From Natribacillus halophilus (GTDB lineage Bacteria > Bacillota > Bacilli > Bacillales > Marinococcaceae), in the NCBI RefSeq assembly GCF_900100185.1, contig NZ_FNEN01000008.1, positions 96,735-160,734 on the forward strand: a stretch of 64,000 bases of DNA, given 5' to 3'. This document shows positions 1 through 8,779 of the stretch, piece after piece (positions within the stretch are counted from its first letter, which is position 1; each line of letters starts with the position of its first letter). The notes beneath the pieces were generated by a model. That model had not been told where the DNA came from and ran no database searches. It saw only the letters and a program-made list of their open reading frames with translations. A program made the position numbers and the translations under genes.

Positions 1-404
1 TTTGCATCGTTTTCCGCCATTTTCTCCGCTGCCAGACGGATCACATTAAACGTGCCTATCAAGTTCACCTGAATGACATTGGCAAAAGAACCAAGATCAT
101 GCGGTCCCTTTCCGCTAACGGTTTTATCCGCGGCGCTTATTCCCGCACAATTAACAACGACATCAATCCTTCCAAAAGCTTCAATCGCTTCATTAACGGC
201 TGCCTGCACACTGTCTTCACTCGTTACATCCGTTTTGACGAAACGAACTGGCTCACCGAGGTCTGCGGCCAGGCTTGCCCCTTTCTCCTCCTGCAGATCA
301 AAAATAACCGCGTTGCCACCATCGGCAACCACCTTTCTTACCGTCGCTTCACCAAGGCCGGAAACACCGCCGGTGACGACCGCTGTAGAACCCTGCATTT
401 GCAT
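1..404 (-). CDS. SDR-family 3-hydroxyacyl-CoA dehydrogenase-like protein (C-terminus cut by window edge)
   Basis: This is the N-terminal 134 residues of a short-chain dehydrogenase; the rest lies left of the window. The Rossmann motif TGGVSGLGEA sits near residue 11 and an NCAG motif (the family's NNAG) near residue 88. The stretch VNLIGTFNVIRLAAEKM resembles type II 3-hydroxyacyl-CoA dehydrogenase (17beta-HSD10-like) enzymes, which oxidise 3-hydroxyacyl-CoA with NAD+. I chose the ATG at 404 because AAAGGAG lies nine bases upstream; the in-frame ATG at 413 touches the Shine-Dalgarno. It follows the thiolase by 25 bases, so the pair probably performs the last two steps of a beta-oxidation-like route. 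The exact substrate is unknown. Confidence 0.85.
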   Translation of the reverse strand, partial: MQMQGSTAVVTGGVSGLGEATVRKVVADGGNAVIFDLQEEKGASLAADLGEPVRFVKTDVTSEDSVQAAVNEAIEAFGRIDVVVNCAGISAADKTVSGKGPHDLGSFANVIQVNLIGTFNVIRLAAEKMAENDA

Positions 405-429
405 CTGGATCATCTCCTTTACGCTCATT

Positions 430-1554
430 TCAGTCTAGTCGTTCGATAATCGTGGCGTTTGCCATCCCATGCCCTTCACACATCGTCTGTAAGCCGTATC
501 GCAACCCGGCTCGTTCCATTTCCGATAACATCGTACATAGCAAGCGCGTGCCGCTGGCACCGAGCGGATGACCGATAGCAATCGCTCCGCCATTCACGTT
601 TAATTTCTGCGGATCAGCCCCGGTTTCCTGAAGCCACGCCAATGGAACGGAGGCGAACGCTTCATTTACTTCAAAAATATCGATATCTGAGATGTTGAGC
701 CCGGCTTTTTGCAACACCATGGAAGTCGCGGGGATCGGCGCCGTCAACATCAACGTCGGATCGTCACCAACAACAGAGCGAGCCACGACGCGAAAGCGCG
801 GCTGCAGCCCAAGCGCTTCAGCTTTTTCCCTGGACATGAGCAAAACGGCTGATGCGCCATCGCTAATCTGGCTCGCATTGCCGGGCGTGATTTTTCCGTC
901 TTCCTTAAAAGCCGGTTTCAATCCGTGAAGTTTTTCAAGATTTGTATCCGCGCGCGGTCCTTCGTCTTCTTTCGTTGTTGCAACGGGCATAAGCTCCCGC
1001 TCAAACCTTCCTTCTTTTTGGGCAATCACCGCTTTTTCGTGGCTTTCCAGGGAAAATTCATCCAATTGATCTCGGCTGAAGCCCCATTTATCAGCAATTC
1101 GATCCGCGGACAAGCCTTGATTAATCATTTCATAGCGGGATGTTAAAGCCTCACTAAAAGGTGTGCCCTTCATATTGGAACCTATGGGCACGCGCGACAT
1201 ATTCTCTATTCCCCCTGCGACGACAACATCCATATCCCCGCTCAAAATCGCCTGGGCGGCAAAATGCACCGCCTGTTGGCTGGAGCCGCATTGGCGGTCA
1301 ATGGTCGTGCCCGGGACTTGCGCCGGGTAATCGGCCATCAAGGCGGCCATGCGCGCAACATCAAAGGCTTGCTCCCCGACTTGCGACACACACCCGTATA
1401 TGACATCCTCAATCTCACCCGCTGAAATGTCTGCCCGCTTCACGAGTTCTTTCAATGGTTCTGCAGCCAATTCGTCCGCCCGTATCCCGCTTAATCCGCC
1501 GTCCCGCTTTCCTACCGGCGTCCTGACCGCCTCTACAATCACGGCTTCCCTCAT
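430..1554 (-). CDS. Thiolase (acetyl-CoA C-acyltransferase)
   Basis: A 374-residue thiolase that would cleave 3-ketoacyl-CoA to acetyl-CoA and a shortened acyl-CoA (or run the condensation). The nucleophilic cysteine is in DRQCGSSQQA near residue 89. The C-terminal half has the GGAIAIGHPLGASGTR motif with the catalytic histidine, and the end carries CEGHGMANATII, the form of the second-cysteine motif found in many acyltransferase-type thiolases. GGGAGAGG precedes the ATG. It lies between a TetR regulator (18-base gap) and an SDR dehydrogenase, forming a regulator-thiolase-dehydrogenase operon for degradation of an acyl-CoA. Assignment to the family is firm; chain length is not known. Confidence 0.92.
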   Translation of the reverse strand: MREAVIVEAVRTPVGKRDGGLSGIRADELAAEPLKELVKRADISAGEIEDVIYGCVSQVGEQAFDVARMAALMADYPAQVPGTTIDRQCGSSQQAVHFAAQAILSGDMDVVVAGGIENMSRVPIGSNMKGTPFSEALTSRYEMINQGLSADRIADKWGFSRDQLDEFSLESHEKAVIAQKEGRFERELMPVATTKEDEGPRADTNLEKLHGLKPAFKEDGKITPGNASQISDGASAVLLMSREKAEALGLQPRFRVVARSVVGDDPTLMLTAPIPATSMVLQKAGLNISDIDIFEVNEAFASVPLAWLQETGADPQKLNVNGGAIAIGHPLGASGTRLLCTMLSEMERAGLRYGLQTMCEGHGMANATIIERLD

Positions 1555-1571
1555 TGGTTTCGACCTCTCCC

Positions 1572-2162
1572 TTATACAAGAATCCTTAATAAATAGTTTG
1601 ACATCAGCTCGGCGATCTCCCTCTCATCCTTTTCCCCTCGCGGCGAATACCACTGGTTCACCCCATTCAAGGCAGGCAGAATAATCATCCTTACCATTTT
1701 TGTATCCAAAGAGGGGAAATCACCTGATGCAATGCCTTCAGCAATGAATTGATCGAAATACTTTTCATATTGGGCTCTCTTTTTCTTAACGTCTTCCAAA
1801 TAGTGCGCAGATAACGACTGTTCCGGGTTGACCATAATGTTAAATAGCGATTTTTCCTGAATGGCAAATTGAATATGTTCCGTCATCGCTTTTTTCAGCT
1901 TATCCGCCGGTGACCCATCGGTTAGGGATATCTTTTCTATGCGCTCGATGCTTTGCTCGAGAATCATCGTATGACACTGATAAAGAAGATCTTCTTTGTT
2001 TTTAAAATAATAATAGATAGACCCCTTCGTCATTAAAAGTTCAGCTGCAATGTCTTCCATCGTCGTTTTGTGATCATCTTTTTCAGATAATAGCTTGGCG
2101 GCTGAACGTAAAATATCTTCCTTTTTCTTGGCAATCTTTCGCTCGCGTAGGGACAATCGCAT
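1572..2162 (-). CDS. TetR/AcrR-family transcriptional regulator
   Basis: A 196-residue one-component repressor. The N-terminal helix-turn-helix (about residues 15-60) includes TMEDIAAELLMTKGSIYYYF, the usual TetR recognition segment. The C-terminal part resembles the KstR2-type ligand domain seen in regulators of acyl-CoA catabolism. It is the first gene of the operon with the thiolase and SDR, and diverges from the BCCT transporter across a 179-base AT-rich gap, so it probably controls both directions in response to an acyl-CoA. I could not pick out a convincing operator. The ligand is inferred only from context. Confidence 0.9.
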   Translation of the reverse strand: MRLSLRERKIAKKKEDILRSAAKLLSEKDDHKTTMEDIAAELLMTKGSIYYYFKNKEDLLYQCHTMILEQSIERIEKISLTDGSPADKLKKAMTEHIQFAIQEKSLFNIMVNPEQSLSAHYLEDVKKKRAQYEKYFDQFIAEGIASGDFPSLDTKMVRMIILPALNGVNQWYSPRGEKDEREIAELMSNYLLRILV

Positions 2163-2341
2163 TCACTTCCTTGCTGTAAGCGCTTTTATTATTCTATCAA
2201 TTTATTTTTTAAACTTCAAGTCAATTTTTTCAACTTTACAAAATAAAATCGCCAACCATTTACGTTTAATGCCAATAGCATCTTGGGTATTTGGGTATCA
2301 CAATACAGAAGTGTTCAAATCTTAGCGATGGAGGACTAAGT

Positions 2342-3898
2342 ATGAAAAGTAGCTCAAGCAACAAACGCTCGATTCTTAATAGTAAAATCTTTTTTCCTTC
2401 TTTGATCATCATTGGGATCGTCAGTGCACTTTTTGCCCTTTATACCGATGAATCGATGGCATTATTGGACAATATCTTTAATACGATTGTGGATTCTTTC
2501 AAATGGGGTTACATATGGTACGCCATTTTCCTCGTTGTAGCCGGTTTTTACTTGTCTTTTTCCAAATATGGCAAGGTCGTTTTGGGAGAACCGGGAGAGC
2601 AGCCAAGATTTACTTTGTTTGAATATGCCTCCCTTCTCATTGCCATGGGACTGGGAGCAACGATTATGCGTACGGGGATGGTCCAGTGGACACAAGTCGC
2701 CTCCGATCCGCCTTTTGGGCTTGAAGCGGAGTCAATGGAAGCTTTGCTGGCAGCCAATTCCTATAGTATGTTTTTATGGACGTTCCAGACATTTGCCATC
2801 TTCGTCATGATCGCTCCTGCTATGGGTTACCTTATTCATGTTCGCAAAAAACCGAAAATGCGGATCTCCGAAGCCTGTCGGGTGTTGTTCGGCGATAAAT
2901 TCACAGACGGTATCGGCGGCATTTTACTGGATATCCTTTTTATGATCAGTATACTTGCGGGCGCTGCCGTCACGCTAGGCTTAGGGACGCCGATTGTGAC
3001 TTATAATCTTGCTGAACTATTAAATATTGAAGTGACGTTTCCGTTTACATTGGCCGTTACCGTCATTTGGGTGTTGTTATTTTCGATAAGTGCTTACGTC
3101 GGTATAGATAAAGGCATCAAACGGCTAAGTACCCTGAATATGTATCTGGCGGGGATATTTTCGGTCTTTCTCCTTTTGGTTGGGCCCGGGTTATTTATCC
3201 TTGATTACTTTACAGACTCTATTCGTTATCTATTCTCAAATTATCTTGATTTCTCCCTTTATACGCACTCTTTAGATCTGGAGGGAGGCACCCACATTGA
3301 GAGTCATACGGTCTTTTGGTTTGCCTACAATGCGACATGGGCGATGCTGCACGGCGTATTCGCCGCCGTCATCTCCAAAGGCAGAACCATACAGGAAATG
3401 ATTATGACCTACTTTTTGGCTCCCGCGGTCATCTCCTGGATAGCCACTGGCCTTCTCGGCGGGCTTGGCGTGCATAGATACCTGACCGGTGATGTTCAGG
3501 TCATGGATATTTTACAGGAACAGGGCGAGGATGCATTGATACCGGCGATCCTCGATACACTGCCGTTCTCAGCGATCATCATTGCTTTGTTTGTCGTCAT
3601 GGCCACGATATTCATGGTCACCACCATGGATTCAACAACCTACACCATCGCGACCTACACAACGACAAGAGACATGAGTAAACAAGCCCCTCCGAGAAAT
3701 TTGCGCATCGTCGTCGCCATTGTCATTACAGTGCTCGCACTCAGCCTCATGAACGTCGGCGGTTTAGAACCATTGGAAGTGCTTTCCGGTATTATGGGCA
3801 TACCGATTATCGCTATTCAGATTATACTCGTTTACGCGGCTAAAAAAATGATGGATCAGGACCGAGCATGGGTCCATAACGTGAGAAAACACGACTAA
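2342..3898 (+). CDS. BCCT-family transporter, divergent
   Basis: A 518-residue polytopic membrane protein with about 12 hydrophobic segments, related to the betaine/choline/carnitine transporters, which move trimethylammonium compounds with Na+ or H+. The start at 2342 follows GGAGGACTAAGT; an upstream in-frame start at 2291 has no ribosome site. Family landmarks are the GMVQWTQVASDPP segment after the third helix and a SKGRTIQEMI segment matching the family's SRGRTIRE. However, the tryptophan-rich stretch that normally precedes it (WAWWxxWxPF type) reads here as WFAYNATWAMLHGVFAAV, so the aromatic substrate box is largely missing. The substrate may therefore not be a classic betaine. Divergent from the beta-oxidation operon, it may import that operon's substrate. 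Confidence 0.85.
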   Translation: MKSSSSNKRSILNSKIFFPSLIIIGIVSALFALYTDESMALLDNIFNTIVDSFKWGYIWYAIFLVVAGFYLSFSKYGKVVLGEPGEQPRFTLFEYASLLIAMGLGATIMRTGMVQWTQVASDPPFGLEAESMEALLAANSYSMFLWTFQTFAIFVMIAPAMGYLIHVRKKPKMRISEACRVLFGDKFTDGIGGILLDILFMISILAGAAVTLGLGTPIVTYNLAELLNIEVTFPFTLAVTVIWVLLFSISAYVGIDKGIKRLSTLNMYLAGIFSVFLLLVGPGLFILDYFTDSIRYLFSNYLDFSLYTHSLDLEGGTHIESHTVFWFAYNATWAMLHGVFAAVISKGRTIQEMIMTYFLAPAVISWIATGLLGGLGVHRYLTGDVQVMDILQEQGEDALIPAILDTLPFSAIIIALFVVMATIFMVTTMDSTTYTIATYTTTRDMSKQAPPRNLRIVVAIVITVLALSLMNVGGLEPLEVLSGIMGIPIIAIQIILVYAAKKMMDQDRAWVHNVRKHD

Positions 3899-3908
3899 AA
3901 AAAATGTA

Positions 3909-3946
3909 AAAACCCGCATTCAATGGCAGGATGCGGGTTTCCTTTC
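3909..3946 (+). terminator. Rho-independent terminator after the BCCT gene
   Basis: Nine-base arms AACCCGCAT (3911-3919) and ATGCGGGTT (3931-3939) flank an 11-base loop, followed by TTCCTTTCTT. It lies 10 bases after the BCCT stop codon. Confidence 0.75.
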
Positions 3947-4014
3947 TTACCCTGCATAAGTGCAACTAAGGCTTATCGCCTTAAAGGCTTGGCGATAAGC
4001 CAAGTTTTCTTTAT
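3942..4014 (+). repeat. Dispersed hairpin repeat, copy 1
   Basis: A 73-base element with a perfect 11-bp stem (GGCTTATCGCC at 3970-3980, GGCGATAAGCC at 3991-4001) preceded by GCATAAGTGCAACTAAGG and followed by AAGTTTTCTTTAT. A nearly identical copy lies in reverse orientation at 62461-62528. Its right end overlaps the stop codon of the gene at 4011-5810. It resembles a small mobile or terminator-like palindromic repeat; no reading frame inside. Confidence 0.8.
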
Positions 4015-5810
4015 CGAAAAAGGTCCAAAAAGCGTTCCCAAAAGCCTCTTTCTTCCTCTTCTTCATCAGTTGTGGTTTCCGGTTCTTCGCTTTCAATGCT
4101 TTCGGTTTCCAGCACGAATTGCACAATCTCGACATCCTCATTTTCATCCGATACAAAAGAGGCAGGCTCAAAATCTGACGCATCGTATTCGTCCATCATT
4201 TCATCCACTTCTGACTGCATTTCGCCAGGCAAATCACTGGTCTCTTCCTGCAGTTCCTCGGTTCCGTCCTCGAGCTCACTTGCCCCCTCTTCCATAGCCG
4301 TCATTCCTTCATCGAATTCCTGAATGCCGGTATCAAGTTCCTCATATGAATCCGCCAATTCACTGACACCATCGGTATATTCCACTAATCCATCATGAAA
4401 CGCTTCATACTCGGAGGACATGGTGGATATCCCTTCTTGTAACTCCGCCAGGGCATCCAGTTCGTCCAGCTCATCCATATTTTCCATCGCACTCTCGATT
4501 TCGGCAGTCGTCGTTTCTATATTGTCGGCTGTCTCCCTTGTTGAGCCGGAGATTTGCTCCAATGTCCCCGTCACGGAAGTAAACGCTTCATTAACGGCAT
4601 CATACGTTTCTTTGGCCTCGCGTGCAGCGGCATACGTTTCGACTAATTGATCTACCGCTTCCGGGTCCGCATCGCTTTCATATAACGACTCTATCTGTTC
4701 TTCACTGACATCATCGTCCGGAATCCCCGTCATGGCTTCATCGAGTTGACCATAGGCTTCATCATAATTCTCTTTCAGTTCATCCAAACCGTCCGCGGCC
4801 TCATGTAAGCCATCTGCCAGTTCACCAATCCCTTGCGGCAAAGCTTCAAGCTCGCTAACATCCGGCATGTCGGGTCCTTCCTGAACAGATTCGCTCACAT
4901 CCTGCAAAGCATCGCGAATCTCTCGAGAGCCAGCAACCAGTTCCTCGGAAGATTGATCAAGTTCATCAATTCCGGCTTGATATTCACTGGAACCCTCGTT
5001 TAACTCTTCTGCCCCTGTATTAAGGTCGGAAATGCCGTTATTCAATGCGCTGACGCCATCATTCACTTCACTTATGGCATCGGAGAGGGACTGCATGTCT
5101 TCTTCCATGCCACCCAAATCAGGGTCATCCAACGGCATCGATGCCGGCGAGGCCGAAATGTCAATCGGGTCCATCTCTAAATCGGTGACATTAGCAGAGA
5201 CTATAAATTCTTCTTCTTGTTCCGGCATGCCGGTAAACGTAATGAGTTGATTTTGACCTTCGGTTGCTTTCGTTCCTTCAGGCGCCTGAATATCAGCAAA
5301 AATTGAAGGATCCAGTGTCAGCGATATTTGCAACATATAATTTTCGAAAAACAACGGATCAACATTCTCATTGGCGGAAGTGGCTATTTGAATTTCAAGG
5401 GAGCCGTCTTCCCCGGCTAAATCATCCGGGGCGACTTCTTCTCCGTCCAATAAATAAGTGACGTTAATATCCCAGGGGAGCTCCTCGTCGTCCATTTCCC
5501 CTTGGTAATAAAATTCGCCTTCTTCAGCTTGAAAATGAACGGTGTCCTCGGCCCGTTCCATGTCAGCTAAATTCGTTAAATTCCGGATGCCGACGTAATC
5601 GCCGTGATCCACGAATTCACCGGCTTCTGTAACATGGAAAGTGTTCACCACATACATACCCTGCAGTGTGCCATCCGTCTCCAAGTTCCCATATACAGTT
5701 TCATCCTTGGAGGAATATTCGCCGGAATCTTCATTGGATGAAGCGGTGGTTGCAGGCAATGCGGCAAACATGAGAAAGGCACCCACCATAACGAATTTTA
5801 GAGCTCGCAC
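4011..5810 (-). CDS. Secreted coiled-coil protein, partner of the MMPL exporter
   Basis: A 599-residue, very acidic exported protein. The GTG at 5810 follows AAAGGGGGG at good distance, just after the MMPL stop at 5812; the longer ATG reading at 5858 would overlap that gene. Residues 1-22 form a signal peptide (LKFVMVGAFLMFAALPATTA). The first 200 residues look beta-rich. From about residue 215 on there are repeats spaced by seven to eleven residues (DLNTGAEELNEG, GISDLNTG and similar) typical of the YhgE/Pip-like coiled-coil family. Unlike that family it lacks C-terminal membrane helices and ends in a short amphipathic tail. Its coupling to an MMPL gene suggests an envelope accessory subunit of an exporter. 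The exported substrate is not known. Confidence 0.75.
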   Translation of the reverse strand: MRALKFVMVGAFLMFAALPATTASSNEDSGEYSSKDETVYGNLETDGTLQGMYVVNTFHVTEAGEFVDHGDYVGIRNLTNLADMERAEDTVHFQAEEGEFYYQGEMDDEELPWDINVTYLLDGEEVAPDDLAGEDGSLEIQIATSANENVDPLFFENYMLQISLTLDPSIFADIQAPEGTKATEGQNQLITFTGMPEQEEEFIVSANVTDLEMDPIDISASPASMPLDDPDLGGMEEDMQSLSDAISEVNDGVSALNNGISDLNTGAEELNEGSSEYQAGIDELDQSSEELVAGSREIRDALQDVSESVQEGPDMPDVSELEALPQGIGELADGLHEAADGLDELKENYDEAYGQLDEAMTGIPDDDVSEEQIESLYESDADPEAVDQLVETYAAAREAKETYDAVNEAFTSVTGTLEQISGSTRETADNIETTTAEIESAMENMDELDELDALAELQEGISTMSSEYEAFHDGLVEYTDGVSELADSYEELDTGIQEFDEGMTAMEEGASELEDGTEELQEETSDLPGEMQSEVDEMMDEYDASDFEPASFVSDENEDVEIVQFVLETESIESEEPETTTDEEEEERGFWERFLDLFR

Positions 5811-5811
5811 A

Positions 5812-7872
5812 TCATTTCCCCCCTTTATAGAATTTCGGTTTCCACGTTGTTTTTTCAATCACTCGGTCAAGCATAAGCAGCAAGCCCGGCAGTAAGAGAA
5901 CGACCATAAGAAACGCGAGTAACGCCCCTCTTCCCAACAAAAGCCCGATGGATGCAACGATGGGGTCTGTTGATGTTACCCAGAGGATAAAACCGACGCT
6001 GGCCAAGATGGCCGCAGACACGGAAATCGGGAAAATCTTTTCATTTAGACTTTTCTTAATCGCGTCCATCGCACTCATTTCTTTTCGATTTTCATTATAG
6101 TTTTCCGTTAATAATATCCCGTAATCGACCGTTGCGGCCAGTTGAATCGTACTGATAATCAAATACCCTATATAGACGAGGGAGGAACCGGTAAAGTAGG
6201 GAATCGCCAAATTGATCCATACCGACGCCTGAATCGTCAAAAGCAGGACGACGGGAAAAGAGATCGACCGGAACGTAATGAGCAGGATAGTCCCGATCAC
6301 GATGATCGTCAAAGTATTCACAAGCGTATTATCTTGCTCGACGATATCTTTCATATCATAGAGGGTGGCACTTTCCCCGGTTAGATGATATTTATCACCA
6401 TAATAGTCAGAAGCGATCCCCCTCACTTCTTCCACAAAAGCAAATGCCTCGTCTCCTTCCGTATCGGTAGACGTGTTTAAAATCAGCTGGCTGTAATCAT
6501 CGGAAAAGAACTGTTCAGTTTCCGATTCGTCAAGATATTCGGGCGGTATGGCTGCCCCGACAGTGGTGACGTAGGAAATGATGCTGTCGACCACGTCGTA
6601 GTTATCAAGTTCCTCCACAAACGCTTCTTCCCGCGCGAGATCTCCAGTGGGTACCAACAAGACAACAGGTGTAAACTGACCGAACGCTTCTTCAATTTCC
6701 TCGGCATCACTCCCGGCTCGTGAATCTTCCGGGTGATCTCCCATCCCGTAAATGAAATCGGTCTGACTCTGCGCCAGAAAAGCAGGAACAATCAAGAGCA
6801 TTACGACGATAAGTGCGGGAATGCGTAATTTCAGAAGCTTTTGCCCGAATTGCGGACGGCTCGGCAGTAACGGTTTATGTTCTGTCTTATCAATCCATTT
6901 GTAAAACATTAACGTCAAAGCGGGGAGAAATATGATGACACTGATAAAACTGAAAAAGATCCCCTTGACAAGATTAAAACCCAGATCTGCGCCAATTTCA
7001 AAATCCATAAATATGAGCGCCATAAAACCGAAAAACGTCGTCGCCGCACATGCAGTAATGGCCGGAAACGATTCTTTCATCGCAAGCTGCATGGCTTTCG
7101 TTGGATCCTCTGTTTCTTTTCGATAGTTAGAAAAGCTATGGAGCAGGAATATCGCGTAATCGAGTGACACGGCAAGCTGCAGAAGCGGAGCCACCGCCTG
7201 GGTAATAAAGGAAATGTCGCCGATAAATATGTTCGTACCCAGATTGATCAACACGGAGACGCCGATGGCTGTCAGGTAAAAGACAGGTTCGATCCATGAC
7301 CGTGTGGCCAGGGTTAGAATCACGATAATCACGGGGATAAGAATAGCCGCGGCAAACATCGCTTCCTGCCCGGTCATCTCCTGTGATACCGCCGTATCCA
7401 GGGCATCACCTTCCATAGCGTTTTCTTCGCCGATCAGTTCGTAGATGGTCTCTGTTGTATCCACTTCTTCCCCTTCCTCAATATGGAAGGAAAAGAGCGC
7501 ATGATCGTCCTGATAATACGTGTTGACAGTATCCTCGTCCGCCATCTCGATGGGTGTCGCCATATCCATTGCATCGTCAAGCCACATGACGTCAGTTACC
7601 CCATCAATCGCTTCCAGGTCCTCTTTATAGGTTAGTGCTTCCTGAATGCTTACGTCTTTAATCATCACGCGTGTATTGGTCACTTCTTCGTCAAATGCTT
7701 CATCCATGACGTCCATCGCTTCCATAGACGGGGCGTCATCCGGCAGATAATCCATCATATCATGGTTGATCGGGACGGCAAACTGCACAACCGCGCTGAT
7801 GAGAGCAAGGGCCATAAAGGTGATGACAATCGATTTTCTATGTTTTAAAACGCTTGCTCGATAATCAATCAG
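5812..7872 (-). CDS. MMPL/RND-family membrane exporter
   Basis: An RND-superfamily permease of the MMPL type, about 686 residues, with two repeats each made of a first helix, an extracellular domain and a block of five helices. Family features include the sequences AVSLDYAIFLLHSF and TVDYGILLTENY in the fourth helix of each half, the proton-relay aspartate region. The first ATG is at 7815, but the frame is open upstream and encodes a plausible cationic N-terminus (LIDYRASVLKHRKSIVIT) ahead of helix 1. No ATG, GTG or TTG exists there; a CTG at 7872 sits seven bases after GAGAGG, so a CTG start is proposed. It is transcribed with the coiled-coil partner and divergent from a TetR gene. Confidence 0.85.
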   Translation of the reverse strand: MIDYRASVLKHRKSIVITFMALALISAVVQFAVPINHDMMDYLPDDAPSMEAMDVMDEAFDEEVTNTRVMIKDVSIQEALTYKEDLEAIDGVTDVMWLDDAMDMATPIEMADEDTVNTYYQDDHALFSFHIEEGEEVDTTETIYELIGEENAMEGDALDTAVSQEMTGQEAMFAAAILIPVIIVILTLATRSWIEPVFYLTAIGVSVLINLGTNIFIGDISFITQAVAPLLQLAVSLDYAIFLLHSFSNYRKETEDPTKAMQLAMKESFPAITACAATTFFGFMALIFMDFEIGADLGFNLVKGIFFSFISVIIFLPALTLMFYKWIDKTEHKPLLPSRPQFGQKLLKLRIPALIVVMLLIVPAFLAQSQTDFIYGMGDHPEDSRAGSDAEEIEEAFGQFTPVVLLVPTGDLAREEAFVEELDNYDVVDSIISYVTTVGAAIPPEYLDESETEQFFSDDYSQLILNTSTDTEGDEAFAFVEEVRGIASDYYGDKYHLTGESATLYDMKDIVEQDNTLVNTLTIIVIGTILLITFRSISFPVVLLLTIQASVWINLAIPYFTGSSLVYIGYLIISTIQLAATVDYGILLTENYNENRKEMSAMDAIKKSLNEKIFPISVSAAILASVGFILWVTSTDPIVASIGLLLGRGALLAFLMVVLLLPGLLLMLDRVIEKTTWKPKFYKGGK

Positions 7873-7912
7873 TGTTCATCCTCTCTTGCATCATCCATCC
7901 AAACACGCTAAT

Positions 7913-7958
7913 ATTATATAAGACACTGTGTTGGATTTACAACAAACAGTTTTATAAT
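7913..7958. promoter_or_regulatory. Divergent promoters between the MMPL operon and tetR
   Basis: On the plus strand TTGGAT (7931-7936) and TATAAT (7953-7958) are 16 bases apart, reading toward the TetR gene. On the minus strand a TATAAT (7918-7913) lies 18 bases after TTGTAA, reading toward the MMPL gene. The two overlap, and ACACTGTGT between them is a near-palindrome that could be part of the TetR operator. The positions are seen directly; activity is inferred. Confidence 0.5.
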
Positions 7959-8026
7959 ATACGTATACAAACCAACATATGATTAAAAAGTGTTGGCTAC
8001 CTTCGCAAAGAGAGTGTGACGAATTG

Positions 8027-8590
8027 GTGAACGAAAAACTCGACCGCCGAAAGAAATATACGCGTATGGTCCTCAAGGAGAGCTTAATGAGTCTGTTAAA
8101 AACGAAACAGCTCTCAGCCATCACGGTCAAAGAAATCTGTGAACACGCCGATATCAACCGCTCCACTTTCTACGCCCACTACACCGATCCCTTTGATTTG
8201 CTGGAGCAAATAGAGGAGGAAATAATCGCCGATGTAAACGCCTATTTAAGTCAATACAATTTCAGCCAGGAAGAGGAATCACTGCAAATGACCGAGAGGC
8301 TGCTGGCGTATATCGCCTCCAAGTACGACATCTGCCAGACGCTTCTCAATGAAAATAGCGACCATTCCTTTGAGCGAAGAGTCATGGAAGTCGCGCGGAC
8401 ATTCCTAGTCAAAAGCTGGACGGAAAACAACAAAATGGACCCGGACATTTCCGAATACGCCAGCACATTTCTTATCGGCGGGAGCATTAACATCATCAAA
8501 CAATGGCTGGCGAATGATATGGACCAGTCACCCGAGCAAATCGCCCGGCTCATTAACAGCGTTGAAATCTGCTCAAAGCACAACGATTAA
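8027..8590 (+). CDS. TetR/AcrR-family regulator of the MMPL operon
   Basis: A TetR-family repressor of about 187 residues. It opens with NEKLDRRKKYTRMVLKESL, the usual beginning of YhgD-like regulators, and has the helix-turn-helix AITVKEICEHADINRSTFYA near residue 30. I prefer the GTG at 8027 (a TTG at 8024 is also possible) with AAAGAGAG upstream; an ATG at 7979 gives 16 more residues but has no ribosome site and would overlap the promoter region. It diverges from the MMPL/coiled-coil operon and very probably represses it. The inducing compound is unknown. Confidence 0.85.
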   Translation: MNEKLDRRKKYTRMVLKESLMSLLKTKQLSAITVKEICEHADINRSTFYAHYTDPFDLLEQIEEEIIADVNAYLSQYNFSQEEESLQMTERLLAYIASKYDICQTLLNENSDHSFERRVMEVARTFLVKSWTENNKMDPDISEYASTFLIGGSINIIKQWLANDMDQSPEQIARLINSVEICSKHND

Positions 8591-8596
8591 ATTTCC

Positions 8597-8779
8597 TCAC
8601 ATCAACAGTAATAAACTCACCGCCATCACGGCCATTCCCAATACAAATCCGTAGATTGAAGAATGTTCCCGGTTATAAGCCTTGGCGGCAGGAATCAGGC
8701 TATCAAGAGAGATAAAGAGCATAATGCCGGCAACAGACGCGAAAACAACCCCGAATAATACATCATTTAAAAAAAAGCA
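8597..8779 (-). pseudogene. ZIP-family metal transporter remnant (zupT C-terminus)
   Basis: The minus strand encodes an open tail of about 60 residues containing [20 protein letters not shown] and [17 protein letters not shown], matching the last two helices of ZupT-type zinc/iron importers, and ends at a TGA at 8597. The rest of the gene is absent: at 8780 the sequence passes straight into an IS200/IS605-type right end. It is therefore a 3' remnant cut off by the insertion and a later deletion. It is not functional. Confidence 0.75.
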
